A stretch of 36,333 bases of DNA from Deltaproteobacteria bacterium (GCA_020852715.1 JADZAE010000064.1:1-36333), one strand, 5' to 3'. Positions 1 to 7,470 are shown, numbered from the stretch's first letter. Notes: a model not told the origin generated them from the letters alone. Translations and numbers: made by a program.

Positions 1-1
1 T

Positions 2-91
2 ATCGAAGAATTTTATAATTCTAAACGCTTGCACTCGACGTTGAATTATAAAACACCTACCATGGTACATGTACTATCGTTGGCAGCTTGA
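2..91 (+). CDS. IS3-family transposase, C-terminal end (partial at window edge)
   Basis: Frame 2 from the first base reads 29 codons to a TGA at 89-91. The peptide contains IEEFYNSKRLHSTLNYKTP, which matches the C-terminal signature of IS3-family OrfB (DDE) transposases, where the last catalytic Glu helix is followed by YN..R.HS.L.Y.TP. The gene starts outside the window, so I cannot tell whether it is intact. No clear IS3-type terminal repeat is visible just after the stop. The next feature is a strong hairpin at 117-188, which could be the IS end region or unrelated. Confidence 0.8.
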   Translation: MEEFYNSKRLHSTLNYKTPTMVHVLSLAA

Positions 92-116
92 ATATTGAGT
101 GTTAGGGTGCATGAGA

Positions 117-188
117 GGAGTTATCCATAGGGTAGCGCGCAGCTGGCTTTTGACAGCCTGAGCGCAGCGCTACCCTGTAGGTAACTCC
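117..188. repeat. Long imperfect hairpin behind the IS3 transposase
   Basis: The arms 117-138 and 167-188 are inverted copies of 22 bases with only three mismatches, and both contain GGGTAGCGC or its complement. The 28-base loop is itself partly GC-rich. No T-run follows, so it is not a standard terminator. It could be the 3' boundary structure of the insertion sequence or a separate palindromic repeat. The function is unknown. Confidence 0.6.
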
Positions 189-249
189 ACCTCTGTTTTT
201 ACTGTAAGTTTTTTCGGGGGAAGATCATTTTATATTTTCGATAGGCATC

Positions 250-444
250 ATGGTTATAAATAGAAATACAAAACTCATATTCGGCTCGCAGCGCGAAAGT
301 GGTATGCTTGAATATGTATTACTTACCGCGGTAATCGCTTGCGCCTTAATTGGAACAATTGGAGCTATTGGACATCAGATTGAGAAGACGTTTTTGGGAG
401 TGAGTGAAGTCATGGGCGCTTCGGGGCACGGACCGCCCAGGTAA
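250..444 (+). CDS. Flp/type IVb pilin-like small protein
   Basis: This is a 64-residue protein. A short polar, basic N-terminus is followed by ESGMLEYVLLTAVIACALIG and then more hydrophobic residues. This is the class III signal layout of Flp/TadE-type prepilins: Gly before the cleavage site, a Glu-Tyr pair, one hydrophobic helix and a short polar tail. The Glu sits closer to the Gly than in typical Flp (GATAIEY), so cleavage may differ. No tad/rcp assembly genes lie nearby, so it is an orphan here. A purine-rich stretch (GGGGGAAG) lies about 25 bases upstream, too far to be a good ribosome site, so the start is uncertain. It probably forms or modulates a pilus, but it could be an unrelated one-helix membrane protein. 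Confidence 0.6.
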   Translation: MVINRNTKLIFGSQRESGMLEYVLLTAVIACALIGTIGAIGHQIEKTFLGVSEVMGASGHGPPR

Positions 445-491
445 ATAAATTATCAAAGCAGACAGTCCATAACCGATATTAAACCTAAGCG

Positions 492-533
492 AAAAGAGAG
501 CGTGAAGGATGTTTTCTTCACGCTCCCTTTTTA
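492..533. terminator. Bidirectional rho-independent terminator
   Basis: A perfect 10-bp stem (498-507 with 516-525) has an 8-base loop. It is flanked by AAAAG on the left and CTTTTT on the right, so each strand has a U-run after the hairpin. It sits between the pilin-like gene on the plus strand and the protease remnant on the minus strand, which converge here. Confidence 0.85.
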
Positions 534-551
534 GTAGCTACCCCTGTTTTT

Positions 552-920
552 TTACTGATACAGTTCCCATTCTACGACAGCAGATTCATGCTCCGTAGAT
601 GTAGGCGGAGGTGAAGCAGTAACTGTTGCAGTTGGGGTTTCGGTTATAGTCTCAGTCAGAGTAGCTGTCGTAGTGGCAGTGCTCGTTAGAGTAGGTGTCG
701 GATTCTCCCCATTTGATTGAATGATATTATTCATCCAATCAAATATCCCCCCATTGGCATCCAAGAATTCAAATCCGGAGAGCTTATTTTCGCTCGATCC
801 TGAACCTGTAACAAGGACACCGGCCATGAGAATTTCCCCATTCTGTTCGATAGTAGCTATTCCGCCGCTATCGCCGGCTCCGATTATTCCCGGAAGTGAG
901 ACTGTGCGGGAAAACTTCAT
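552..920 (-). pseudogene. Trypsin-like serine protease, C-terminal remnant cut by a repeat
   Basis: The readable remnant begins near MKFSRTVSLPG and runs through GAGDSGGIATIEQNG, the S1-family motif around the catalytic Ser (GDSGG). Next come a hydrophobic strand (ILMAGVLVTG), a helix-like end (GIFDWMNNII) and a roughly 40-residue Thr/Pro/Ser-rich tail before the stop. The catalytic His and Asp regions are missing. Upstream, the frame runs straight into repeat DNA (about 922-1156) and gives non-homologous translation, and the next gene ends just beyond the repeat. The element has therefore replaced or cut off the 5' two thirds. The Thr-rich tail suggests a secreted or wall-linked enzyme originally. 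The exact junction is uncertain. Confidence 0.65.
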
Positions 921-921
921 G

Positions 922-1156
922 ACAGATCTACTCGGCACGGCAAGGCGATAAAAATAAAACAGCTCCCTGCAACAGCGACGATAGCCGTCAAATACCGCGT
1001 GACCATGCAGCGCCGGCGACCCAGTTGTTCGCTGCCGCTCACAACATGGGTCAGCGTTCCCCAAGCGCCGGTGAAATTGTTTACCTCCGTGGCGAAACCG
1101 CCGAGAGTGTCGCGAAAATTTATCACCAAGACATGCTACTTGTGTATAAGACTCAG
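922..1156 (+). mobile_element. Tn5-end-like MITE, copy A (left end missing)
   Basis: The right end, ACTTGTGTATAAGACTCAG at 1138-1156, is the inverse complement of the 19-bp terminal repeat shared by the family. Inside are the hairpin GACCCA...TGGGTC (1018-1052) and the conserved GTGGCG...GCCGAGAGTGT segment (about 1090-1112). No matching left terminus is found. Similarity to copy B fades near 922-980, so the left boundary is an estimate. The right end lies 14 bases behind the stop of the MglA-like gene. Confidence 0.75.
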
Positions 1157-1170
1157 GCTGCCGGCCTGCA

Positions 1171-1746
1171 CTACACAGGCACGGCTGATTTTTGCAGGAG
1201 GGTGCGGAAAATCTGTTCATACATCTGTAAGGTAGAAGCCTTATCTTCCTGAGAGGTTGAGAAGAAAGGGGCATTTAAAGGATTTAGTTTTTCGTTTAAT
1301 TCCTCTACTGTCAGTGCTTCTCCGTGATCGCGTTTGTTAAATTGATAAAAGATAGGGAAATTCTCCGGAGCGATTTGTAATTTTCGAAGCTCGCTGATTA
1401 ACTGTATCAAATAGCGGATATTTGCTTCCAGACAGTTAGCTTGGCTGTCTACAACAAATACAATACCATCGGTATTCTTAAGTAAGTTTTGCCCACGCTG
1501 TGTTGATAATTGCTGACAGCAAAAAATTGAAAATTGACAATTTCCCCCATTTGCTTGAGGCAGAGAGATAACTAGCGAGTGCGTTGATTGATAGTTCTCC
1601 CCGGTACCGAAATCGACAATTTCTGTGCGATAATTTTTGTTAATTTGCTCGGCTAGCGCTTGCAAAGAAGTTAGTTTGCCCGCTGAGGCGATACCGCTAA
1701 GCAGTAATCGATAACAGTATTGTTTAAGCTCGGGGCTGTAATACAT
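1171..1746 (-). CDS. MglA-like small GTPase with degenerate nucleotide-binding motifs
   Basis: This 191-residue protein resembles bacterial Ras-like MglA GTPases, which act in cell polarity and motility. The start YYSPELKQYCYRLLLSGIAS, the central DGIVFVVDSQANCLEANI and the base-recognition motif FNKRD (N/TKxD) followed by VEELNEKLNP line up well with MglA. The P-loop reads GIASAGKLTS: the Mg-coordinating Thr/Ser directly after Lys is Leu. The switch II motif TVPGQ is replaced by SIFCCQ. Nucleotide hydrolysis is therefore doubtful, so it may be a pseudo-GTPase or a decaying gene. AAAGGA sits just upstream of the ATG. The stop lies 14 bases from MITE copy A. No mglB partner is visible in the window. 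Confidence 0.75.
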   Translation of the reverse strand: MYYSPELKQYCYRLLLSGIASAGKLTSLQALAEQINKNYRTEIVDFGTGENYQSTHSLVISLPQANGGNCQFSIFCCQQLSTQRGQNLLKNTDGIVFVVDSQANCLEANIRYLIQLISELRKLQIAPENFPIFYQFNKRDHGEALTVEELNEKLNPLNAPFFSTSQEDKASTLQMYEQIFRTLLQKSAVPV

Positions 1747-1844
1747 AAATCCTTTGCCAATTTAAAAATGATTTAGCTTGAAAGAAAAGTTAGTTTATAG
1801 AAAACTAGGGGAAACGTGCAATAAAAAAGTGAGGGTTGCATATT

Positions 1845-2648
1845 ATGCCTGAATTGCCGGAAGTCCAAACCGTTGTTAGTCAATTAAAGAAGCGTCTTTG
1901 GGGTGCGCAAATCGTGAAATTTACGATTTATGACAAGCAAAAAATTAATCTTCCCCGGCAAATTAAGCATAGAACGATAGCTGATATAGTGCGCTGTGCG
2001 AAATACGTGGTTATCGTGCTAAGTGCCCCCAACAAAAAAGACGTTTATTTAGCTATTCATTTACGCATGACCGGACAGTTGCTTATTAGTCGTGACCACA
2101 AGGCGGCCTGCTTAAATAAATCTCGTGTTGATTTTTATACAGAGAGGGGGATACTGCAATTTTGTGATGTCCGACGTTTTGGCACAATTAGCTATGCAAA
2201 GATTAACTCTTTTGCCCGTAGCGAGTTGGAGCCGCTAGAGAAAGGTTTTACAGTAGAAAGACTACACGCTCTACTTATCGCTTCGCGCTGTAATCTTAAA
2301 AGTTTCTTGCTGAATCAAAATAAATTAGTAGGAGTGGGGAATATTTATGCCGCTGAGATTTTACATCGAGCGCAATTATCCCCCAAAAAGCTCTGCTTAA
2401 CACTGAGCAAAAAACAGATAATTGTTTTGCAACAATCTATTCAACGTGTCCTAAAAGAGGCAATAAAGAACCGGGGAACAACAATCTCGGATTATCGTGA
2501 TACTGATAAATCAAGGGGCAAATTTCAGAATAGGCTGCGGGTTTATGGAAGGGAAGGGAAAGCATGTGCGCGCTGTTCAAGTATCATTAAGCGAATTAAA
2601 CAGGGTGGGCGAAGCACTTATTATTGTCCGGATTGTCAATATAAATGA
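1845..2648 (+). CDS. mutM: Formamidopyrimidine-DNA glycosylase (Fpg/MutM)
   Basis: This 267-residue bifunctional base-excision repair enzyme removes oxidised purines such as 8-oxoguanine and nicks the strand. The start at 1845 gives MPELPEVQTV. The Pro2 amine is the nucleophile and Glu3 a catalytic residue, so the upstream in-frame TTG at 1836 must be wrong. GTGAGGG lies about 9 bases before this ATG. Further signatures are the Lys in RCAKYVV, the helix-two-turn-helix region with NIYAAEILHRA, and a C-terminal zinc finger (CARC ... CPDC) with the conserved Arg in GGRSTYYCPDC. Length and motifs are normal. It is divergent from the MglA-like gene. Confidence 0.97.
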   Translation: MPELPEVQTVVSQLKKRLWGAQIVKFTIYDKQKINLPRQIKHRTIADIVRCAKYVVIVLSAPNKKDVYLAIHLRMTGQLLISRDHKAACLNKSRVDFYTERGILQFCDVRRFGTISYAKINSFARSELEPLEKGFTVERLHALLIASRCNLKSFLLNQNKLVGVGNIYAAEILHRAQLSPKKLCLTLSKKQIIVLQQSIQRVLKEAIKNRGTTISDYRDTDKSRGKFQNRLRVYGREGKACARCSSIIKRIKQGGRSTYYCPDCQYK

Positions 2649-2911
2649 ACTAGATATTATACCGTATACAAGAATCAAGTTGAAACAAAGGCCTTGAACG
2701 GTGTTTTACTAGGTAATATTATTTTTGTGTAAGCTATAGTAGTTTCGCGATAACCTCACAAAAACACAAACTTCCCAGGCTCTTTAGGGAGAGCCGCTGA
2801 GATCAAAAACGGCCAAGGCTCAGTCAAGTTACGGGTATGAGGACTTTCGCTGTAGGTCCTAATAAATTTTGGTATCTTAAAATTACTAGCTGTAAAAAAG
2901 GAAGTAAGGGA
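2649..2911. other. Non-coding stretch with small hairpins
   Basis: I see no supported gene between mutM and the large inverted-repeat structure. Two short perfect stems stand out: GGCTCT/AGAGCC at 2778-2795 and AGGAC/GTCCT at 2840-2860. A second GAGCC...GGCTC pairing overlaps the first and could compete with it. Read on the minus strand, a T6 run near 2894-2899 follows the structure at 2912-3242 and could end its transcript. Confidence 0.4.
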
Positions 2912-3242
2912 TTGGACAAGAACATGCAACCGAGTAGAAAACCTAAAATTTATATAGGGTGAGAATGCCAACGTGAAAGCATGCTTTACGCGGCACTCCC
3001 ACCCTATTTTAAGCGAAGCTATTTCTGCTGGAGATTGCTCTCCGCAGATCGGTGATGCTTCGCGGAACGACATAGGGAGGGGGCTGAAGACGCGTCTTCC
3101 TGGATTTTACCATGGATACATTGCGCTCAGTCCCCCTACGAACAACTTCTGGAGCCACTGCCCGTGCAGTACGGATGTGTCTTATAGCCCGCTATATGGC
3201 TCCTTCAGTAGTCTCCCCTAAAACCTTATAGTTCTTGTCCAA
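2912..3242 (-). ncRNA. Candidate large structured RNA (or composite palindromic element)
   Basis: A 331-bp segment is closed by a perfect 12-bp inverted repeat (2912-2923, TTGGACAAGAAC; 3231-3242). Inside, in order, are: a 14-bp imperfect stem with an inner palindrome (2956-3005); GCGAAGC/GCTTCGC (3013-3019, 3057-3063) around a stem at 3025-3047 whose loop reads GCAA on the minus strand, a GNRA tetraloop; GGGGGCTGA paired with TCAGTCCCC (3079-3087, 3127-3135); and a branched domain 3136-3211 in which GGAGCCA/TGGCTCC (3151-3157, 3197-3203) encloses two smaller hairpins (3157-3170, 3183-3196). The GNRA loop and the T-run downstream on the minus strand favour minus-strand transcription. It does not match the conserved cores I know for RNase P, tmRNA or SRP RNA. 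A MITE-like palindromic repeat is the main alternative. No promoter was identified. Confidence 0.45.
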
Positions 3243-3441
3243 GTCAATTTATTGGCTTCGGCAAGAGAAATTATCATCTACTCAGTGGAGTGCCCTATCT
3301 ACTGCCGGCCGGGTTTAAAGTCAAGAGTATTTAGGAAAAAAATAAAAATTTAGATGAAGAACTTGGAGTAAAATCCTCTTGCCATAAGATAAATAGATAG
3401 TATTTTAGGGAGAAAAGAGGCAAGTCTCTAATCATTAAACA
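3243..3441. other. Gene-free stretch, nothing recognised
   Basis: This AT-rich stretch lies between the structured element and a doubtful small reading frame. Only a weak 6-bp inverted repeat (CTTGCC with GGCAAG, about 40 bases apart, near 3380-3424) is visible. No convincing promoter, tRNA or coding sequence. Confidence 0.3.
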
Positions 3442-3675
3442 CTAAAGGGAGTTAGGATACTTATACCGTGGCTTTATTCTACTATAATTAACCCAACGAC
3501 GCGCAAATTCATGCCCTTGGACTAACGCATCTTCTGCAGAAGTAAGCAGTCGATGATTTGTGTTTTGTCTTCGGAATTTTTCACAAAGCAAGCTTCTGAA
3601 AGACATTACAAACTGGCCTCCCATATAAGCACTTAGCAAGCCTTCACGGGATATTTTTAGGGGTATTAGAAGCAT
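3442..3675 (-). CDS. Doubtful small hypothetical protein
   Basis: This open frame of 77 codons begins MLLIPLKISREGLLSAYMGG and ends RRWVNYSRIKPRYKYPNSL. It is moderately basic, with no transmembrane segment or motif I recognise. There is no ribosome site before the ATG, only AT-rich DNA. A hairpin (GTTTCC/GGAAAC, about 3699-3715) lies upstream. It could be a decayed gene fragment or chance. I include it only because it is the best frame in a region of more than 1 kb otherwise without genes. Confidence 0.22.
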   Translation of the reverse strand: MLLIPLKISREGLLSAYMGGQFVMSFRSLLCEKFRRQNTNHRLLTSAEDALVQGHEFARRWVNYSRIKPRYKYPNSL

Positions 3676-3753
3676 GAATATTTTTAAATTTATTGACGTT
3701 TCCTCATCGGAAACGACTAATCTTGTGAAGTCTTAGTCTCTGCCCCCCCCCAT

Positions 3754-3792
3754 AGTTTTGCTTCGCAAAACTTGCCCCCTTTGGGGGTTTTT
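3754..3792 (+). terminator. Tandem hairpins ending in CCCCC-TTT-GGGGG-TTTTT
   Basis: An 8-bp perfect stem AGTTTTGC/GCAAAACT (3754-3772) is followed by CCCCC (3775-3779), TTT, GGGGG (3783-3787) and a T5 run. A run of nine C precedes it (3743-3751). The geometry is that of a plus-strand terminator, but no plus-strand gene is evident upstream, so it may serve a transcript from the non-coding region. Confidence 0.55.
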
Positions 3793-3807
3793 ATATAGAA
3801 ACTCAGT

Positions 3808-3822
3808 AAAAGTCGTGAACGG
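3808..3822 (+). repeat. 15-nt motif AAAAGTCGTGAACGG, copy 1
   Basis: This sequence occurs exactly once more, inverted, at 15769-15783. Both copies lie 15-20 bases beyond the stop codon of a minus-strand gene (ispH here, the DUF6178-like gene there) but in opposite orientations. It may be a fragment of a dispersed repeat. Confidence 0.5.
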
Positions 3823-3837
3823 ATACAGCACTTAGCA

Positions 3838-5013
3838 CTAGGCAAGCTCACAAATGCGCTTAATAACTTTTTCGATTAAATAATCCGGACAGCTGGCGCC
3901 GGCAGAAATGGCGATGGTTACGTTACCTTCTTCTAACCAGTCGGCAGTGTCTTTTATTGTTTTAGCGTGGCAGTCATAGTGCTTGATCAGAGTTCGAGAA
4001 ATAATGGACTTAGGAGAGTCAATAAAATAGCAAGGCATGTGCCAGGATAGAATATCGACTAAGTGCGAAGTATTGGAACTATTATAGCCGCCGATAACAA
4101 TGGCTAATTGCGCACCGGAATTTGCCAAGGCTAGGCATGCTTGCTGATTCTTATTGGTGGCATAACAAAGGGTATCCTTTGTGTTAGCAAAATGATCGCT
4201 TAATTGCTCAGCTCCATAACGTTCCCTAAACGCATCAGAGATAATTTGTGTCAGTTCCTGTGTCTCCGAAGCGAGCATAGTTGTTTGGTTTATGATACCG
4301 ACTTTATCTAAATGCTTCTCCGGGTTGAACCCGGGCGAGATAAGTGTGAGAAAATGTTTATCAAACTCTTCTCTGGAACTATGCCCCTTGATAAATGCCG
4401 CCATGGCTAAAGCGTCAGATTTATCGCGAATAATTACGCTTGCTGAGGCGCAGTGCGATAAGGTGGCCATCGTTTCTTCATGATTTGGTTTAGCGTGAAT
4501 GATTAACGAATAACCCGCAGCGCTCAAGCTTTCTCCGCGGCGCCAAACCTTTTGCACAAAGGGGCAGGTAGTATCATAAACGATCAGTTGTTGTTTGTTA
4601 TTCTTCTCTAATAAATCATAAATATGTTTTGGCGCGCCGAAAGCGGGTATGATAACAATCGATGGATCCGGATTAGTGCCCAGTGAAGTGATTAGCTGCT
4701 CGGCAGCGTTGATTGAGAAAATCTCAATACCATTTTCCTTAAGGTCATTATTGACCAGTGGGTTATGGATGATTTCTCCAAGTAAATAAATTTTTTTGCC
4801 CGGATTTTCACTTAATGCCAGATAAGCCTTTTCCAGTGCCTGTTTCACACCGAAACAAAAACCAAAAGAACTGGCGAGTTTAAAAGTGAAAGGAGGATGT
4901 AAATATGTGATCGGCTCAGTGGAGTTACTTTGCGGGCGATTATGTATAAGCTGATCAACCAGCGATGACTGTAAATACACGGGTAAAGTGTTCTTTTTTT
5001 TATTCATTAACAT
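3838..5013 (-). CDS. ispH: 4-hydroxy-3-methylbut-2-enyl diphosphate reductase (IspH/LytB)
   Basis: This 391-residue enzyme catalyses the last step of the MEP isoprenoid pathway, making IPP and DMAPP with an iron-sulfur cluster. The three cluster cysteines are visible in GFCFGV, DTTCPFV and SAGASCPDYLIEKVI. Other landmarks are GEIIHNP, the HEET motif in KPNHEETMATLSH, TTMLASETQEL and GGYNSSNTSHL. HEET, TTML and GGYNSSNT, together with the length (about 80 residues more than E. coli IspH), place it in the cyanobacterial/plant-type subgroup. The N-terminal 40 residues before FKLASSFGFCFG are extra. ATG at 5013 or 5007 is possible, with no obvious ribosome site. It is divergent from purL. The ferredoxin at 21655 could be an electron donor, but that is inference. 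Confidence 0.95.
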   Translation of the reverse strand: MLMNKKKNTLPVYLQSSLVDQLIHNRPQSNSTEPITYLHPPFTFKLASSFGFCFGVKQALEKAYLALSENPGKKIYLLGEIIHNPLVNNDLKENGIEIFSINAAEQLITSLGTNPDPSIVIIPAFGAPKHIYDLLEKNNKQQLIVYDTTCPFVQKVWRRGESLSAAGYSLIIHAKPNHEETMATLSHCASASVIIRDKSDALAMAAFIKGHSSREEFDKHFLTLISPGFNPEKHLDKVGIINQTTMLASETQELTQIISDAFRERYGAEQLSDHFANTKDTLCYATNKNQQACLALANSGAQLAIVIGGYNSSNTSHLVDILSWHMPCYFIDSPKSIISRTLIKHYDCHAKTIKDTADWLEEGNVTIAISAGASCPDYLIEKVIKRICELA

Positions 5014-5154
5014 TAACGCAGCAAGATACTAGGATATTATCGAGATACCGGGTCTTACTTTTAACATAGTACTAATAAAAAAAGAACATGATGTCGAAAC
5101 ACCAATGATAATGTATCAAGGTAGCGATAAGGTTGCTTTAAAACTAAAAGATTT

Positions 5155-7470
5155 ATGGCTCAGCTGAACTTAAGAAGAAAAGAATTGCCTTTAGTAAGCA
5201 TAGATTACGCCCGTAGTCTGGGAATAACAGATGATGAGTGGAAGTCGATTCTTGTCGCCATGGGGCGGGCCCCCAATGAATATGAAGTTTTGATGTTTGC
5301 TATGCTTTGGGCAGAAAACACATCTCAGAAAAGTTCAGATTTGTTGCTCAAGGGGTTACGTGATTCTCAAGCCCAATGTTTTGCTGAACATATACTTTAT
5401 TCTACGCGCTCACCTTTTCGCATGGTGGAGTTGGATGAGGAATATGCTGTGCTTCAATATGCTGGTCACAGCAATGCGGAAACCGCCAAGAGCCCGGCAT
5501 TCGGTGGCGCCTTAGCCCTGAATTATGTGCTCGACGAGTTTATTACCCTAGGAGCAAAGCCGCTGACTTTTTGCAGCTTGCTGCGTATCGGTGATCATGA
5601 ACGTCCGAAGACGCAAAAAGACATACAGCACTTGATGAATGGTATTAGCCGCTATGCAAATATTTTTGGTCTTTCCGTAATCAACGGGGACTTATATTTT
5701 CATCCCTCGTTTAATTACACAGTATGCTCAAACTTTGGTGCGCTGGGTATAGTTAAAAAGAATTATTTAAATGCGCTCACCGAAAAGCCGCCTGTGGATA
5801 GTCCTTTGATGGCTGTCGGTTATCGCACGCCACCGGCAATACGTGGGGAAGATGGAAAGTCCAAAGCGGTGCGCATTGCTGATCCTTTTATGCAACACAG
5901 GATGCTAGAAATTTGCCGCGAGGGGATAGAATGTGGTTATATCAGTGATATTTGTCCCCTGTCGCGGGGAGGTATCATCAAGGCCACTTTCACGCTAGCA
6001 GGTCGTTTAGAAAGCGGCATTCAACTTTATGTGGATAAAATTCCCATGGAAGTGCGCGGGATGGAATTAAATGATCTTTTAATTGATGAAACATCCGGCC
6101 GCTTTTTAATCGTGGTCCGACCGGAGCATCACCGTTCTGTTTCTGATTTATTCAGCCCCCATGGCATTGACTGCGTAACGGTGGGTTTGCTCTCGGGCAG
6201 TGACGATGTTGAGCTGGTTTCCAACCACATGATTTTGGGCAACGCTCCCTATCGTTTTGCTAATAACGGATATGTGCGGCGTGACCTGATAATGAATAAA
6301 TGCGCGCCGATGCTTCATCGTGAGGAGTTAGAGATAGATGATTCTTTTATGGAGCCGCTTGCCGAAAGTATTAAGCTCGAAGATGTTTGGGTTGATATTT
6401 TGGCTAATCCAAATTTATGTTCGCGCCATCCGGCAACTGCTTACTTTGATCGTATTAGCTCCGCTTCGGAGATAATCAGAAATGGCGGTGATGCCGCGGT
6501 ATTCTTATTGCCGCGAAACGCTAAGAGCACTAGTCAGAAAGGTTTAGCGCTAAGTATTGATGCTAATTCTTTGTTTACCAGCGTCGACACTTATATGGGA
6601 ACTGTGCATAGCATAGCTGAAGCTTTACAGAATTTAGCCTGTGTTGGTGCTCGGCCTTGCGGGCTTAGTTTTTGTTTAAATGTAGGTGATCCCGATGATC
6701 CGTTGGTTAGAGCACAGCTATCGGAGGCCGTACGGGCCTTTGACGATACATCGAGCGAACTTAATATTCCAATTTTATCCGAGGCGGTAAGCTCTGATAT
6801 TGGTGGTCGCTACATAACCGGTCTGCCCACTCCGGGGGTCATGGTTTGTGGCATAGTTAGTGATGTTTCGTATTGTGTTAACCATTGGTTTCAGGATGTC
6901 GGCGATAAGGTATTTCTGTTGGGCGTGACCAATAATGATTTGGCCTGCTCAGAATATGCCTATCAGACTTACAAGCAAGTGGCCAAAGTGTTACCGGACT
7001 TAAATCTCCATTACCATGAAGGCGTCTGTACCTTGGTTGCTTCCTTGGTCAGAGAAGGGTTCTTGCAGTCTGCTCATGATTTATCTTCCGGTGGGTTATG
7101 TTTGGCCTTAAGCGAATGTTGTATTACACGACCTAAAAAACCAATCGGTGCAACTTTAGATCTAAAGCCTCATCACAAAGGTAAGACCTTACGCCGCGAA
7201 GAATGGTTATTCTCGGAAACTCCCGGACGTTTCCTCGTTTCTTGCCAACCGCAGAACGAAGAAGCTCTGCGCGCCATGTGCGCTGAATATGGTGTGCAAA
7301 TTAGCGCAGAAGGCGAGGTTACAGGCCGCGATATTTCAATCAGCGGGATAATCTCTTGTTCTATTCCTGCCTTTACTGCTCGCCGCATTTGGATAAATGG
7401 GCTTAATCATTTATTTGATTTAGAAGAAAAAGATGAGGATTTTGGCTTAGATTTTGATTTTGACATGTAG
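5155..7470 (+). CDS. PurL-like protein (FGAM synthase homologue) with altered active-site motifs
   Basis: This 771-residue protein has the two-fold AIRS/PurM-like architecture of PurL, which makes formylglycinamidine ribonucleotide in purine synthesis. The N-terminal GITDDEWKSILVAMGRAPNEYE matches the PurL start, and the second half is well conserved (GGDAAV, YMGTVHSIAEALQNLACVGARP, AHDLSSGGLCLALSE, FSETPGRF). The first half has lost family-defining residues. The canonical WSEHCSYKSS reads LWAENTSQKSS (His to Asn at about residue 55). ESHNHPS reads AGHSNAE (103-109). The GAATGVGG..RD loop is degraded. It ends in an acidic tail (EEKDEDFGLDFDFDM). No purQ or purS is adjacent. It could be a lineage-specific PurL or a paralogue with another role. 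The ATG has no clear ribosome site and an in-frame stop lies about 27 bases upstream. Confidence 0.85.
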   Translation: MAQLNLRRKELPLVSIDYARSLGITDDEWKSILVAMGRAPNEYEVLMFAMLWAENTSQKSSDLLLKGLRDSQAQCFAEHILYSTRSPFRMVELDEEYAVLQYAGHSNAETAKSPAFGGALALNYVLDEFITLGAKPLTFCSLLRIGDHERPKTQKDIQHLMNGISRYANIFGLSVINGDLYFHPSFNYTVCSNFGALGIVKKNYLNALTEKPPVDSPLMAVGYRTPPAIRGEDGKSKAVRIADPFMQHRMLEICREGIECGYISDICPLSRGGIIKATFTLAGRLESGIQLYVDKIPMEVRGMELNDLLIDETSGRFLIVVRPEHHRSVSDLFSPHGIDCVTVGLLSGSDDVELVSNHMILGNAPYRFANNGYVRRDLIMNKCAPMLHREELEIDDSFMEPLAESIKLEDVWVDILANPNLCSRHPATAYFDRISSASEIIRNGGDAAVFLLPRNAKSTSQKGLALSIDANSLFTSVDTYMGTVHSIAEALQNLACVGARPCGLSFCLNVGDPDDPLVRAQLSEAVRAFDDTSSELNIPILSEAVSSDIGGRYITGLPTPGVMVCGIVSDVSYCVNHWFQDVGDKVFLLGVTNNDLACSEYAYQTYKQVAKVLPDLNLHYHEGVCTLVASLVREGFLQSAHDLSSGGLCLALSECCITRPKKPIGATLDLKPHHKGKTLRREEWLFSETPGRFLVSCQPQNEEALRAMCAEYGVQISAEGEVTGRDISISGIISCSIPAFTARRIWINGLNHLFDLEEKDEDFGLDFDFDM

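Noticed and set aside
1171..1746. Functional motility GTPase (mglA)
   Set aside because: The overall similarity is clear, but the changed P-loop and switch II residues do not justify naming it mglA.
2956..3005. T-box-like AGGGTGGGAGTGCCGCG on the minus strand
   Set aside because: It resembles AGGGTGGNACCGCG but has extra bases, forms a closed hairpin with its own neighbour, and no minus-strand gene lies downstream to be regulated.
2756..3221. Open frames on both strands across the structured region
   Set aside because: They follow the inverted repeats, lack ribosome sites and have no recognisable protein motifs. They look like by-products of palindromic DNA.
2760..3242. RNase P RNA, tmRNA or SRP RNA
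   Set aside because: No GAGGAAAGTCC/ACAGAA core, no alanine-tag frame or T-arm, and no SRP loop consensus could be found on either strand.
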